Shown piece after piece: positions 1 to 12,010 of a stretch of DNA of 64,000 nucleotides. Within the stretch, counting starts at the first letter, position 1; every line of letters starts with the position of its first letter. The DNA comes from Caprimulgus europaeus (Eukaryota > Chordata > Aves > Caprimulgiformes > Caprimulgidae): contig OU015524.1 of assembly GCA_907165065.1 (NCBI GenBank), positions 930,001-994,000 of the forward strand, written 5' to 3'. A program made the translations under genes and the position numbers. Below the pieces are notes generated by a model that was given only the letters and a program-made list of their open reading frames with translations, did not search any database and was not told the DNA's origin.

Positions 1-2570
1 GAGGTAAGAGTATGAAAAAACAGATTATATGGAGAGAGGGTGAGGGACTGATACAGAAAGTCCCATGAAAACCTTCCCCTGGTAATTCCATGGGGCTTTG
101 TGTAGATCAGTCTGGCCAAAGGGATGTGCTCAGAGAGGTCAGGGCAATGTTTGTCACGCAGCTTGATAGTTTTCTTTCCTTTTCCTACTCAGGCTCTTTG
201 TTTATTTATTTACTTTATTCATATAAGAACTTCTTCAAACATTTTTCAGAGCATCTGGATTGTTTCAGTTTGGACAGAGGAAATGCAGAGATGATATTTG
301 TGCAGGAGGTAATTATTGGCAAAGGGAGAGTGGATATGGTGAGCAGAGGAGGAAGGAAGAAGGTGGAGGAATGTAGAAAGGGGATGGGGAAAGGGAAGTA
401 AGTACAAAATGGATGGAGAACAAGCCTAGGGGAAGTTGGTGAGCTGCTTGATAAAAAGACACTCTATTTTCTCTTATGGAAACAGGAAAATTACAGGTTG
501 GCGTCACCAAGTTTCTCCTGCCTGTGCCCTTTTGCCTTGATTGCTTCCACGTCTGACAGTGAGTTCCTGGATAACACTGACCACTCAGTCTAGTGACACT
601 TCAGAGGAGCTACTGAGTTAAAGAAAAATAATCAATAATAGCAATAATAATAATCCCCTTGGAGATCTACCAGGCCTGGTGGGTCATCTGCTTACCTTAG
701 CACAGTTGTTTTCCTCTGGAGGGGCCTTTTCTGTCTGCACAGACTGTTCTGGGAGTGCAGATGACCAGCTTGCCTTGCCTTATTTTTAGACAACTAATTT
801 TTAGTGTTTAAAAGTCATATTGTTTTCATAGAGGTCACAACCATGACAAGCTTTATGTTTTCACTGCATGGCACCATATAGGTTAACTAATAGAGTTGGC
901 TGATGCGAGGTCTCAGGGGTCTCCCTCCTCCTGGATTTGCGTTATTGTAACAGTAATAATTTCAGTGTATTTGCAGTCTGCAAGAGAGGAGGAGGGGATG
1001 GAGCACAGCTGTCAAAAGTAAATGCAGTTCATTTAAAAAAAAAAAACAAAACAGTGATATGATCATTTGACTGATTTATCAGTTGACACGAAACAAGAGA
1101 CAACAGTGCAGGATTGCAGCAGGAAAAAGGGTGAGTTCTGGTGGGGCCAGCGCTCCAGAGAAGCGACTGGAGAAGGGAACACTTTCGCACTGCAAGCCTG
1201 AAGTTCAGCAGTAGATTAGGCCATTGGAAAAGCAGGGAGTTGACTTGGGTCTGCAAAGCTTCAGTTTTGAATTTGGAGCTTTTTCCTCGGGTTTTCTGGA
1301 CTGTCCAGCACTCCCTCCGGCTCCCACAACATTTCCTGGCACTGTCTCCATAACCCTGGTTGGAGGAGCTTATCTAAAGCTCTCCATTGGGGAATGGAGA
1401 TGGAACATCTAGTGCGAGTTCCTTGGCTCATCCTCCTCTCTGACAACAACCACAGCAACAACAAGGAGCTGGACTTATTTTTACTATTTGGCAGCAGAAC
1501 AGCTTTGGGAAGAAAACATTTCTGAAATTACATTTTCATTAAAACCTGAGAAAACATTCAAGGGGAGCACAAGGAGGTGTATTTAATGGTACATTAAGAG
1601 ACTTATGTTCAGTTAAGCAGAGACGTGCTTAGGAGTAACGTTTGTCCCTGGACAAATCCACAATGCAGCAAACCAAAACTGAACCTGCAGTTGAATTCCA
1701 TAGGCACAAAAGTTGTTAGTAAATCAGGCCAACAGAGAGGGGCGGGGCAGCCTTTGAAATATGAAAAGGAGTAAATCTCCATTTCAGCTATCACATCTCA
1801 GTAATTAAGTAATTATTTTTTACCTCCTGGTTGTACAGAAATCTTTTATATCCATTTGTATCTTTTATATAATAGTGGGAGGTTCTGTATTAAGGAATGA
1901 TGCTGTACTGACTCACAGGTTAGAAATTCTTGACAGACTAATGATCTAGATGATAAGAATAGTTCCCACACTTTGAAATAAGAAGAAAAAGGAGCAAATT
2001 AACGTTTCAGTGCGTTGAAAAATAATTGTTATTCATCACTTCTCGCAGTTAGCACTGTATTCATTATCTCTGCCTAGCTCACTTGCACCTAATGAAGACA
2101 GCAGCTTCTGGAAACAACACTGAAGTGTATTGAGAAGATTAAAATTACTGGAGGAAGTCTGAAACTCATTCATTTAATTCTGCTGCCTGAACTTTTTCTA
2201 AAAAGGCTTTGTTAAGCTACAGGATGAAATCAGTCTTTTACCCCAGATTTGCAGAGCTTTAAATGAGAGCAGACTCTCATGTGTAGGTTTTCGATATTTC
2301 CTTTATGTGGTGGAACATCTTGGTTCTGCACAGCCCGAAAGTTGGCTGGGTCCCACATTCCTGACGGGGACGTGCAGGAAGGAGTTCAGCGTGTTGGCTG
2401 TTGGTTTGTCAATATCTTAATTCTCCATGACAACCTCCCCAGAGGAGTGAGAAAAGTCAATAGCACAAAGTTCACATCACCTTGGATAGCTGATGGGAGG
2501 CAAAACACAATAAAGAAGATAGAGGCCATAAACTGTGATAGGCAATGATTAATCCATCAAACTGGAGAAA
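1..2570. other. single-copy noncoding DNA
   Basis: No coding exon, RNA gene or recognisable mobile element was found here. A purine-rich stretch at about 305-410 carries an open frame that is best explained by its composition. The rest is mixed AT-rich vertebrate sequence with scattered homeodomain-like TAATTA/ATTAAT words at a density I consider ordinary. Confidence 0.6.
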
Positions 2571-3639
2571 TATAAAGAATCGTTAAAATGACAAAATAAG
2601 ATGAGTCATTTGGTGCTGATCTAATTAAATAATATTCCAATGTAAATCAGTGAGTTGTAATCTGGGAGCTGGGGCAGTAAGGCATCTGGCCGAACTGGTG
2701 ATTTCTGAAAGTCCCTGTGATTGTGTTCCTCTGCTTGGCACCTTTGTCATCTACCTGTAGCTTATTTCTGAGTTTGCTTTTGGTCAGGACAAGCTTGATC
2801 CAAAGCCAGGCAGAGGCACTGGAAAGGCTCTCACTAATTTCAGTATGCTTTTTGGCACAGCCAAAAATTGGTTGGTGATCAATTTGGCAGAAGGGAGGGT
2901 CTTTCCCAATTGGAAAGGAAGGTTGTTTTTTACCCAGTGTGTGGTTAAGTCTCACTATAATCTCAGAGTCGGCGTGTTCTTTATTTCTAATAGCATTGGG
3001 TGGTGGCTGTTGTAAGAATATGGATGTTCAGGTTTGGCTTTGGAAGAAATTCAGATGAGAACAGTGATGTGGATTTCAGATCTGTTCTACCCAGGCCCTG
3101 GGGCTCCTCTCTTTAACAGGAAAACTGGGGATGATTTGTTTTTGTCAGGATTTCATTAGCAGTAATTTGGTTTCATAGCATAAAAATGGACTGGGTTGGT
3201 TCAGGTTTAAGTTCCATTTTCTCTGCATGCTCCAAGTCAGATGATGAAGATTCTTGAGGATTTTAAAATTTTGTTGATTTTTAGTAAAAATTAGTATTTG
3301 TGAGCTCATTTCTTTGGGAGAAGTTGAAAAGATGTGGATGGTACAGACTTTATTTTCCACTTTGTATTTGAATGGTGTTACCCTTGCTGGTGTGTGTCCT
3401 CCATCGCTCCTGTCCCCTTACCTGTATCAGCTCTGGGCACAGGGCTGCCATATTCACCTGCAGGTTTAGCAGCTGATGAGTGACAGTGCAGACACACATT
3501 CTTCCAGTTTTCCTTCCTTCAGAAAGGTGGCATTTCGGATTTTGCTGCTTCCATCGTCTGTATCTAGGCCAGACGCTGGGTAGCTGTGGAACGGGATCAA
3601 GAAGACTGATGACCAGCTCTTAAGATGTTTTTTAAATGT
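2571..3639. other. noncoding DNA with a small AT-rich motif patch
   Basis: At about 2580-2660 an AT-rich patch combines an AP-1-type TGAGTCA word with ATTAAATAAT, which is compatible with a small regulatory element but is not proof of one. The remainder shows no gene or repeat that I can name. Confidence 0.4.
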
Positions 3640-4100
3640 CCTGCTTTAATGCACTGGCCATATTGCTCACAGTGTGTGGTGTGGTTTCACATGAGTTCAT
3701 GTCACTGTGTTGTTCTCACTGATTTATTATTCATCTGCCACGGCTGAAATATTTATAGACCGTAAGGTTTGCTCCTTCCCAAGCACCTGTAGTGTTCATG
3801 CACAACAGTGACTTGGGCATCTGTCACAGCAGGCGTGTTTGGTGGGGTTTGGCTGCTGTTCCCCCATCAGTGGCCCAGAAGGCTCCCTAAGTGACCTAAT
3901 TATGGAATGATGCTGACCAGTAGCACATTTACATCGCTCTGTTAATGGCATTATTTTTAGTGTAACTCTTTCACTTACTGTCCTTCTGATCAATTAACTG
4001 TGCCGGCGTCTGCTGTAATGCATGTCAGGTCCCCATCAAATAAACCTCTCTTATCCATTAGTAATTATGGCCGTGGCCTTCGTCAGCAGGAGTGAGCTGA
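3640..4100. promoter_or_regulatory. candidate conserved noncoding element (homeodomain motifs)
   Basis: The 9-mer TAATTATGG occurs twice, at 3897-3905 and 4062-4070. Around it are further AT-rich words (ATTTATTATTCATC near 3720-3735, GATCAATTAACTG near 3988-4000). Repeated homeodomain cores in unique sequence are typical of developmental enhancers in vertebrate gene deserts. No conservation data are available here, so this is inference from motif content. It could equally be ordinary AT-rich intron. Confidence 0.3.
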
Positions 4101-7100
4101 CAGTAAATGTTCTGCTGGTGGTATCTGACTAATGTTCCACTTGGGTCTGACCCCTTCTTCACTGCACACTGCAGGCTGGTAAGCAGTCTCTGAGAGACTC
4201 CGCTCCTTCCTGGTGAAACATCCTCTCTTTCCTTAAATCTGAGTTATTTGGTCACGTCCTTTTCAGCGAGGCTGGTTTTTCCTGCAGTCCAGGAGAAGGC
4301 TGCCACTGTCTTCAGTCCCTCCAAACCCTTGTCTTCCTGCTTCTCGGCTCAGTTTCCATACAGAGTCCTTGCACTTTTATTTTTGCTGTTTCCAAGCTAG
4401 TTTTTCATCCAGGAAAGCTTTCCCTCACTGCACCTTCCTTATCTGTCAGCTGTTGTCACTCTTCCTTCTGCCTTTCTGGTGATGCTGAGTTTCACTCTTG
4501 ATAAGGCAGGTGGGCAGCTGGGGGAAATCACAAAAGTTGTGTTGTTCCGTGGATGAAGGTGGCTTAAGGCCTCCTCTCTTCACAGGCAGGAGGTCTCTCG
4601 CTGCACTTCTCTCTCTGTGGAATAACTTTTAGTTTAGAGTTAGGATTGGAAGTGTTTGCTGGGAGGTTAGGCTTTTGCTTTTGCACTGTGTGTAATGGAA
4701 CAAGTTTGCAGTTAAAAAACTGAGAAGGTTCAAATAACTGCAAATGGTCCCAAGCTTTACCTACAATTCCATATATTTTTAATTACTAAATTGCTCTTTT
4801 TCTTCAAAGTGGTCTGTTTTCACTGAAAGCACCTCACTTCACTCTGCAGGGTTCTTGATTTCTCCCCATCCCTCCACCCCCTCCGTTTTGGGGGATTTCC
4901 TCTAGGTATGGCTGGTCTCTACTTTTCAGTGATACTGGAAAACATGCTGAATGTTCTCAGGACTGCGACCATTTTACAGTGCCTGCTTGTCTCTCCATCC
5001 CTGCTGCTGTTTCTTGGTAGAGATGTTTTTTCTAGATCCAGTTGCATGTTAGGGGAAAAAAAAACCCCACAAACCCTTAAAAAAACCCCTCTTTCAGTTG
5101 ACACAGCGAAGGTAACTATCTTAGAGCTCAGCATGCTTTATTTCATCATGTCTCATCTGAGCATGCATAGGTGTTTTATCTCAAGGCTGACATGGCTGGT
5201 TACCATTCTGATGGGCATAGTCTTCTGGGTAAGCAGGTAATTTAGGAGTTCTAACTAAAACACACTTACAAAAGCATACAGGCTTAATCAGCTGGAGATC
5301 AGCTGAACTTGGAGCAAGTGAGTTGATTTTGCTATTTGATATTGGGAGGCAGAACTCAGCCATTCAGTTTATTTCCTCTGGCTTTTACTCCTACAGAGAA
5401 CGCCACAGATATCCCACATTACTCCTTACCCTGTAGATTACACACAGAGAAAGATTTGAGCCTGTGTTGAGTCTCCCCTCCTTGAGAACATTGCTCCTAG
5501 TTGCTTCTTTTGAGATACAGCCGTTCTGCCTCCAGCATAAGGGGAAAGGAAAAACTGGAGTGTGGTCGCAAGCGCTTGGGCTGTGGTTCAGCAGAGCTCT
5601 GAAGATGGGCTCAGCTTTAAAGTGAACTACAAGCAGGACAGTTGCCCATGCACCAGATCAGACGTGTGTTTTAGGGGCATTGCTGAATGAAGATCCAAAA
5701 CCTTGTGACTGTGCTTAGTGGGGGGTGAATGACTGTGTGTGCAGTACTTCTGCCTCTGGTGCCAGTCAAGTCGTACTGGAAATGCACCCCACAAAAGAGG
5801 GCCTTATTGTGAGCCTGAAATTGATTCCCAGCCTGAAAATTGCAATGACCAGCATCAAAACTCTCCATTTTTCTCCCTTTTCCCCACTGACTGGTCAATG
5901 GTGAGACCAAAGGCTTGTTAGAGACCTGAAACCAGTCAGAGTGTGTAGCAGCCGTTTTGTGCAGCAGGGCTGCTTGTGCTGTTGTGGTGTCTGATTCCAA
6001 CCCAGACAGTTTTCTTCTCGGTAATGGAGAGGAGTTGAGAGGCAGTGATTTAGGGCTGGTGGGAGGGACAGATGCAGGAGAGTAGCAGTTCTGGCTCTAA
6101 CACTGCGCAGCCTGTTGTGCAAGATTAATGACTGTGGACTACTCTCTATTTTTCTCTCTCTACAACTGTGAGCAATCGCCTCCAAAATCAGGCTGCTGCT
6201 GGCTAGCCAGCAAATAGATAATAAGATCCCTGTGTGTTAAATATGCACAGCTGCACGTCTGACACCGCTGATCCATCTGCACTCCCAGATCCCTCCTGCC
6301 AGCTGCCTTGCTGGAGGTGGATGAGGAAGGGATCCATTAAAGAAGGAACGTCCGCAGCATCATCTCAGCAGTGGGCCCCTCGCTGTCTCCTCTTGCTCTG
6401 GGTTCCTGGAGTATCTCTCCTCTCCCCATCCTTTTTTGGCTACAGAGGTTTGAAAGCACCAGACACTTTAATTTTACCATTTAAGAAGTGAGTGGGGTTG
6501 CCAGGTGGGTTTTCCCTCAGCTCCTGCAGTGCTAATTTTCACCTCCCCAAGGTGGTGATTCAGAGGAGCTTGGCCAGTCAAGTGAGTCACAGTGCTTTCC
6601 TACATCCCTCTTTTATTGCCTGACACTTTCATTCAGTAAAAAAACTGAACAGCCTTTTCTTTGACTTCTTTCTCCCTTATCTCCTGCTCTCCATCCTCTG
6701 CCCCTCCAAGTAGCGTTGTTTCTGTCTCTCTCTTTGGCAGCTGGGAGAGAAGAAAAACAGCGTATTCCTGACACAGACTGCCAGTTCCTGCACTGGCCAT
6801 AGGGTCTGGCAGCAGCTCGATGGAGGAGAGGGCATTGCTCTAGCCAAGAGTTGCAAAACCAGGAGCCTTCAGCATCGCTCGTGGGTCCGTGGTCAGGCAC
6901 TGGAGTTGGTGTGGGCTGCTATTGCTCTATGCTTTCTGAATATCGAACCTCCTTGATGTTGGTGCCAAGGCAGAGATAAGTTGTGCCTTCCTGTGGCTCT
7001 GTTGCCTTCCTCTTGCTCCCCAGGGCTGCAAACGTTGGCCATGGAGAGAGGGAGAGAGCAAAGGGGGGAAGGAGAACACCAAGCTGGACGGAAGGCACTG

Positions 7101-7339
7101 ATGCAGTGAGTGCTCACAGAGCCAGGGCCATGGTAAACGCCGCTCTGCGGGCGCTGTTTCTGTCTGAACGAGCTCACATCTGGCCGTGCTGGGTGACGTG
7201 AGGAACACACTCATGTCTGCATCCAGCAGGCCACGTAGAAGACAGGTTCCCAGCAAACTGCCCTTCAGGATCCTTGCTGGAGGAGGGAACGGGGCATGGA
7301 ATAAAGCACGTTGTTATCTGTCTGTAGGGGCTCTTATTT
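4101..7339. other. single-copy noncoding DNA
   Basis: No gene or named repeat was recognised. An A/C-rich tract of the kind common in bird genomes lies at about 5053-5091. Open frames of 60-110 codons occur on both strands but show no domain, no paired splice signals and no consistent codon preference. Confidence 0.6.
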
Positions 7340-7660
7340 GGCCTTATCCTTAATCTTTCACACGCAGCCGAAGCTGTGTACCGTGCTTGTAAATGAGGAA
7401 TGTCATCACTGTTCCACTGACAGATGTATAAATCCTTTAAATCATGATTTTATTATGTAAACTTTCTTGCCACTGGCATCCTGTCAGTACTGCGGTGGGA
7501 GGGCTTTCCTCCCCAGGTGTAACTGTGCAAACATTATGGTTATGGCACAAAGTCCAACTTGGTTAGATTCTGTCACATAAATATACATCGAGTTAAATCA
7601 AACACAGCTTGCATCCTGTTGGAAAGGCCCATTCATAAGCAGTTGTTTGAGATCTGTAAG
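7340..7660. promoter_or_regulatory. AT-rich candidate regulatory stretch
   Basis: The unique sequence is rich in AT words such as TAAATCATGATTTTATTA (about 7438-7455) and ATAAATATACATCGAG (about 7577-7592), with few runs and no similarity to a repeat that I recognise. The call rests only on texture and is weak. Confidence 0.2.
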
Positions 7661-8804
7661 ATAACCAGTGTGTAAAGACTGCCAGTTCCTCTAAAGCGTT
7701 GTTCCTGGGAAAATGTGTGAGATCAGATCAGTAATTAAGCTAAAACTAACAGGTGAGCAGTGCCCTTGGATTTTTTTTAATTTTTTTTTTTTTTTTGGTG
7801 CCTGGATTTCCAACACTTCACCTTATTTTTTTTTTTCCTTCTTCTTTGTTTTTGTGGTGAGAAACAGTTCTGTAAGTGAAGGAATACCCACAGGCTGGGA
7901 GGGAGCCCTTCCAAACCAGCGTGTTACAGACGGTCACTGTCTGGGAAAAAAGGAAATGATAATGCTTTGGAACATAATGACATTTTGTGTATAAAATAAT
8001 GGAATTGGCAAAAGGATCATACAAGTGCACATGCTTTGGTTTATTGCTAAGTGAATGTGGGAATGAATCCCCTCCTCCCGGTGTTTTAAAGTGCAAAAGG
8101 ATTAGCAATATCTAAACCCCAACTGGTACAGAAAAGTTGAGTGGAATAAGCTAAAATGCTAAAATAAGCATTTGCTGGGGAAATGAAGTTTCTCACAGGC
8201 TGTTAGAGGATTGTGTTTGCTATGACTACATGCAGGATACTGCCCCAGCATACCAAAAACAAACACAGCACCCCATCCGTGCTTGAAGTGTTCTGGGATC
8301 TGTGGTGAGCAAGGCATTTGTGTTCCCCTGATAATAAAGACAGCCAAATAATGTATCAAATGTACAACGTGAGGATGTATCAGCATTGTTAACATTTTTC
8401 TTCACGCTTTTCAATGTATGTTGTCAGATAAGCATGCTGGGGCTGTTCTGATCTCAGCCAGATTGTCAATGAACAGGAGTATATCGGCTCCTGTGGCCAT
8501 CTCCCTAAGCGAGAATGGAGCCCAGGCAGTGCCTACGAGGGGGTTTGAACCAAAGCTTGGCAGCCACGTGATTTCTTCTTTTTTTCTTTAAGACCCTTTG
8601 GAAAAGCAGCACTCTCTTTCCGAGCAGAGTAAGATCCTGGATGCAAATGGATTTGCACACATTTAGGGCTACGTTTCTGAAGGACACCTGAAGAATAGGT
8701 GTCTCAAATCCTTGCACAGATTTGGGCATCAGTACCCCAGTAAATTACATTTGGCAGTCACCTATGTGTAGACTCATCCCATCTCACCTTTTGCAGTTAC
8801 AAGG
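7661..8804. other. noncoding DNA with T-rich tracts
   Basis: This interval holds the T-rich low-complexity sequence listed separately at 7771-7857 and otherwise featureless noncoding DNA. A B-box-like word on the minus strand near 8537-8550 was considered as a tRNA and rejected. Confidence 0.55.
7771..7857. repeat. T-rich low-complexity tract
   Basis: Two runs of T (about 7771-7796 and 7827-7836) followed by a T/C mixture. It is simple low-complexity DNA, possibly the oligo-A tail of an unrecognised insertion on the minus strand, but no element body is visible beside it. Confidence 0.8.
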
Positions 8805-8927
8805 TGTGCCTAAATCACCTCAGTAAAGGGAACAGAAAGGGGGTCTCTACGAGAATAAGTCACTGTCACTGAGAAAGCCGGGGCTCTGCGGGGATTGTAA
8901 AGGCAGTTTAGGATGATTTAGGTGTCT
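8805..8927. repeat. short inverted-repeat element, possible ancient amniote palindromic repeat
   Basis: A perfect 9-bp inverted pair, CCTAAATCA at 8809-8817 and TGATTTAGG at 8914-8922, is extended imperfectly on its outer side (TGTG left, TGTC right). The words 'cctaaatcacct' and 'tttaggtgtctgaggt' resemble a family of old short palindromic amniote repeats built from 'taggtgcct' words. The family assignment is from memory and uncertain; the inverted arms are directly visible. Confidence 0.3.
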
Positions 8928-10914
8928 GAGGTGGGTGCTGTAGTTAACTGCCCCAAGCTAGGCAGACCTGTGACCTTTTCTGAGGCATTTTGAACCCTGG
9001 TCTGCCTGGTTCCCACCGTATCTTCACAGTGCCTAGCAACTCAATCAGACCCAAGAGCCTGCCTTAGATAGGAGTGTTTGGCCTCTGCTGCACACGACAG
9101 CAAGACACAGTTTAGAGTGAAAACTGTGATTATTGTAGCTGTATGTATCGACTTTTGTCATCTGTCTATATACACAAGGAACCAAAGAGTGTGTACATAA
9201 ATGAGGTTGGTGAAGGCAAGTGGGGGGAGTAGCTATCTGGGGGGTTATCTGACAGGCGTAACTCGGGGCTGATTTATGCCTGCAGTCACTGTAATGGAAT
9301 GTACAGTTGTTGGGAGGCCAGAAAATCAGAGAGTTTCTTTTGACTTCAGTCAAATTTAGGCTAAGCCCCCTGTAAGGAGTGCATTTCTCCTGCATTCCCG
9401 CTGGAAAAGGCTTGGCTTCTCTCTTCTTTACCAGGATTTCCATTAAGATAAAGAGGATATAAGGTATCTCAGCCTCCAGCGCTCAGGAAGATGGAAGCAC
9501 TGGAAACAGGAAGATACCTTTCAGAGTTAGGAAACCATAAAATGTTTGCTAAAAGCCAGAGAACATATGAAAGTGGTCTGTTATGGGGGGGTTTGCTAAA
9601 AAAATTGATGCTCAGCCAAGATTCAATCAAACATTTACAGGGTTGCAAAAGTGCAATTATCTGCCAGGAATTTTTGCTTGTCTGTGGTACTTGTTCTCCT
9701 CAGACTTTCCCTTTCAGATACGTTCTGAAATGCAAGTAGTACATGTATCTGCGTCCCTCGCAAACCCAGGAGCCAGATCACAACCCAGATTTCCCTACAG
9801 CTCGAAATATCTCCCCTTTTGGCAGGTCTGCTCTTCCTTTCTGGGCCCATTACCATCGGGAATCAAGGACCAGGCTGTGTTCTTGCTCCAGTCTATGGAG
9901 ATCTAATGTAATATCTTTTGACACAGTGAAATTTCCTGGGATAAATGAAAATTGAACCTAGCCTTAAGAGCAGCGCGTTCTGGAGAGCCATGAGAAAGGT
10001 TAAATCTACATCTTGATGTGCCAAGGTACCACAGGAAAAAACTGTTATTCTCAATATATTTCTGTACAGCCTGAAATTCTCATCAAGAGTTCTTGTCCAG
10101 TTTTATAGACTTGTGAAGGCAGATCATAAAAGTTTCAAATTAGTGGGACACCTCAGAGGTAGTTGGCTGCATATTTGAACCATATTTGAAGAGGTGTGTC
10201 CAGTCATCGGTAATGACAAAATCAGCTCTGTGTGTCTTGGTACATAAAGGAAAATATGCATCCCAATGAAAACCTCTTCAGGCTTTTTTCACCTTTGTGT
10301 TTATGCATTTATACCAAGATCATTCCTCCTATGTGTTTACAGGATTAATTAAAAAAAAAAGAAAAGAAAAGAAAAAGAAAAAAGGCAGCCAGTAAAATTA
10401 GCAAGTTGCTGAAATGCTGTAAATCCCGCCTGCTGTCTGCTTGTGGGAGAAACTCTACTTTCGAGTCTTCTCTAATGAATGATGACATTTTGCATTCAAG
10501 GAACAAATGTGACTTTTCCTGCTGGCCAGCACTCTCTTGCTTTCTCTTTCTTCTCTTTGGGTACACATAACAGAAGCTCACTAAGGAGGAAAACAGTCCT
10601 AAACGAATTGCAAAGCTCTAGATCTTTTTTTAGAAATGTTGTAACCACATAACATTGTGGTCATGAATTAAAAGTGAATAATGCACGAAATAATGTGCAA
10701 TGGGGGGCAGCAGTTGGGAGTCCTTAGAGCTGCAGCTGTGCTGGGAGGAAAACTGTAAAACCAGGAGTAACAGCGACTTCTTTAGTTGCCCATATTCCTG
10801 GTAATGATCTGAAGTAAAGATCTGCCAGTGGAGTGGTTTGCATGCAGCAGAGAAGACCTTGCTGAGCATGTGTGCAGGACAGGGCTCGGGTGAGATTGTC
10901 AACCTCTCCGAGTC
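8928..10914. other. single-copy noncoding DNA
   Basis: No gene or named interspersed repeat was recognised. An A-rich GAAAA microsatellite-like run lies at 10349-10383. A 132-codon open frame on the minus strand at 9045-9443 has no domain or motif and no exon signals that I can support. Confidence 0.55.
10349..10383. repeat. (GAAAA)n-like A-rich simple repeat
   Basis: Run of ten A followed by four GAAAA/GAAAAA units. Low-complexity DNA next to an ATTAATT word. Confidence 0.85.
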
Positions 10915-11183
10915 TTCTTGCAGGGCTGATCTCTGTGGAGTCCCAGTGTCTTTCAGGGCTGATCTCTGTGGAGTCCCAGCATCTTGCAGGACTGATCTCT
11001 GTGGAGTCCCAGCATCTTGCAGGACTGATCTCTGTGGAGTCCCAGCATCTTGCAGGGCTGATCTCTGTGGAGTCCCAGCATCTTGCAGGACTGATCTCTG
11101 TGGAGTCCCAGTGTCTTGCAGGACTGATCTCTGTGGAGTCCCAGCATCTTGCAGGACTGATCTCTGTGGAGTCCCAGCATCTT
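10915..11183. repeat. 33-bp minisatellite, about 8.1 copies
   Basis: The word CTGATCTCTGTGGAG recurs at 10926, 10959, 10992, 11025, 11058, 11091, 11124 and 11157, always exactly 33 bp apart, so there is no length change between units. Units differ at only a few sites: GGGCTG versus GGACTG, and CAGCATCTTGCA versus CAGTGTCTT(T/G)CA. Because 33 is a multiple of three, each reading frame repeats its own 11-residue peptide and stays open on both strands, which yields several long but meaningless open frames (up to 238 codons, minus strand 10724-11440). The near identity of units suggests a young or still homogenising array. Confidence 0.97.
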
Positions 11184-11639
11184 CTCTCCACTCCTCTCCC
11201 ATGCAGGGTGCCCCTTTGACTTTGGTGGCAGAGCCAGCTGTGCAGGGCTTGGGGAAGGGTCCTCTGCTCCATCTGCTGAGTCAGGGTAGGGAGCAGGAGT
11301 GGTGTCCTTCTGCTCTTCCCTCCTTCCAGCCTGCTTTCCTCCAGGGACCCATGCAGACTTGGAGCAGTGTCTGCACCTGCTACTGGGAAGTCCTTTTGCA
11401 TATTTGGTTTTAATGGAAGACAGAGGCCCTGGTTCTCCACACCTTCTCTAAAATGCCAAAGTTCTCACTGCTTCTGAAGTGGGAATACAAAAATAAGAAG
11501 TGACATATTTTAATTATGAAGTGGGGTGGGAGTGGGAAGGAAGAAATAAAAAGCAATCCAACAAAGCCAAGATTTAGGGTGACATCACTTTCTATATAAT
11601 TGCAATGCCAGCAGACACTCAATAAACATATCAGCATTG
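11184..11639. other. noncoding DNA flanking the minisatellite
   Basis: Moderately GC-rich at its left end, becoming AT-rich to the right. No gene or repeat recognised. Confidence 0.55.
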
Positions 11640-12010
11640 TTAAAATGATTTATGACCCGAATAGTTGAATATAAAATATTATCAATAGACGTGTCACCAT
11701 TGATCTTTCCTGGGGCTAGCAGCTGAAGGATGGAAGAGGGAGATGATTTTAACAAACAATCCTTGACAGGAATCCAAAGGAAACAACGTGCAGGGACAGA
11801 CAGCTGACAAATTCAGTATGGGGCCATTAAAACATATGATGGATTTGCTGGGAAAGTATATATTTGTGGAAGAGGTGAGCTCATATCTGCCATAAATTTG
11901 TCAGCCGTGACACAGTGTTCTCAGGCCTGGCATGAATAATGCCTAGCTATTTACAGGCTTTGTCTGGCAAGAGCTCTATCAGTCACTCCAGGGTTATTTA
12001 CAAAGAAAAG
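11640..12010. promoter_or_regulatory. candidate conserved noncoding element
   Basis: AT-rich unique sequence follows abruptly on the minisatellite flank. It includes TTTATGACC, AATATTATCAATAGA, CCATTAAAACATATG and CATGAATAATGCC words and a Runx/bHLH-like mix. It has no repeats and low CpG, and resembles many amniote conserved noncoding elements in texture. The call is inference; alignment to chicken, turtle and alligator would decide it. Confidence 0.3.

Noticed and set aside
8530-8560. tRNA B-box-like word on the minus strand
   Set aside because: GGTTCAAAC fits loosely, but no A box or cloverleaf arms could be laid out around it.
10630-11440. 190- and 238-codon frames across the 33-bp array
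   Set aside because: The unit length is divisible by three, so all frames stay open in every copy. The peptides are simple repeats with no flanking domain.
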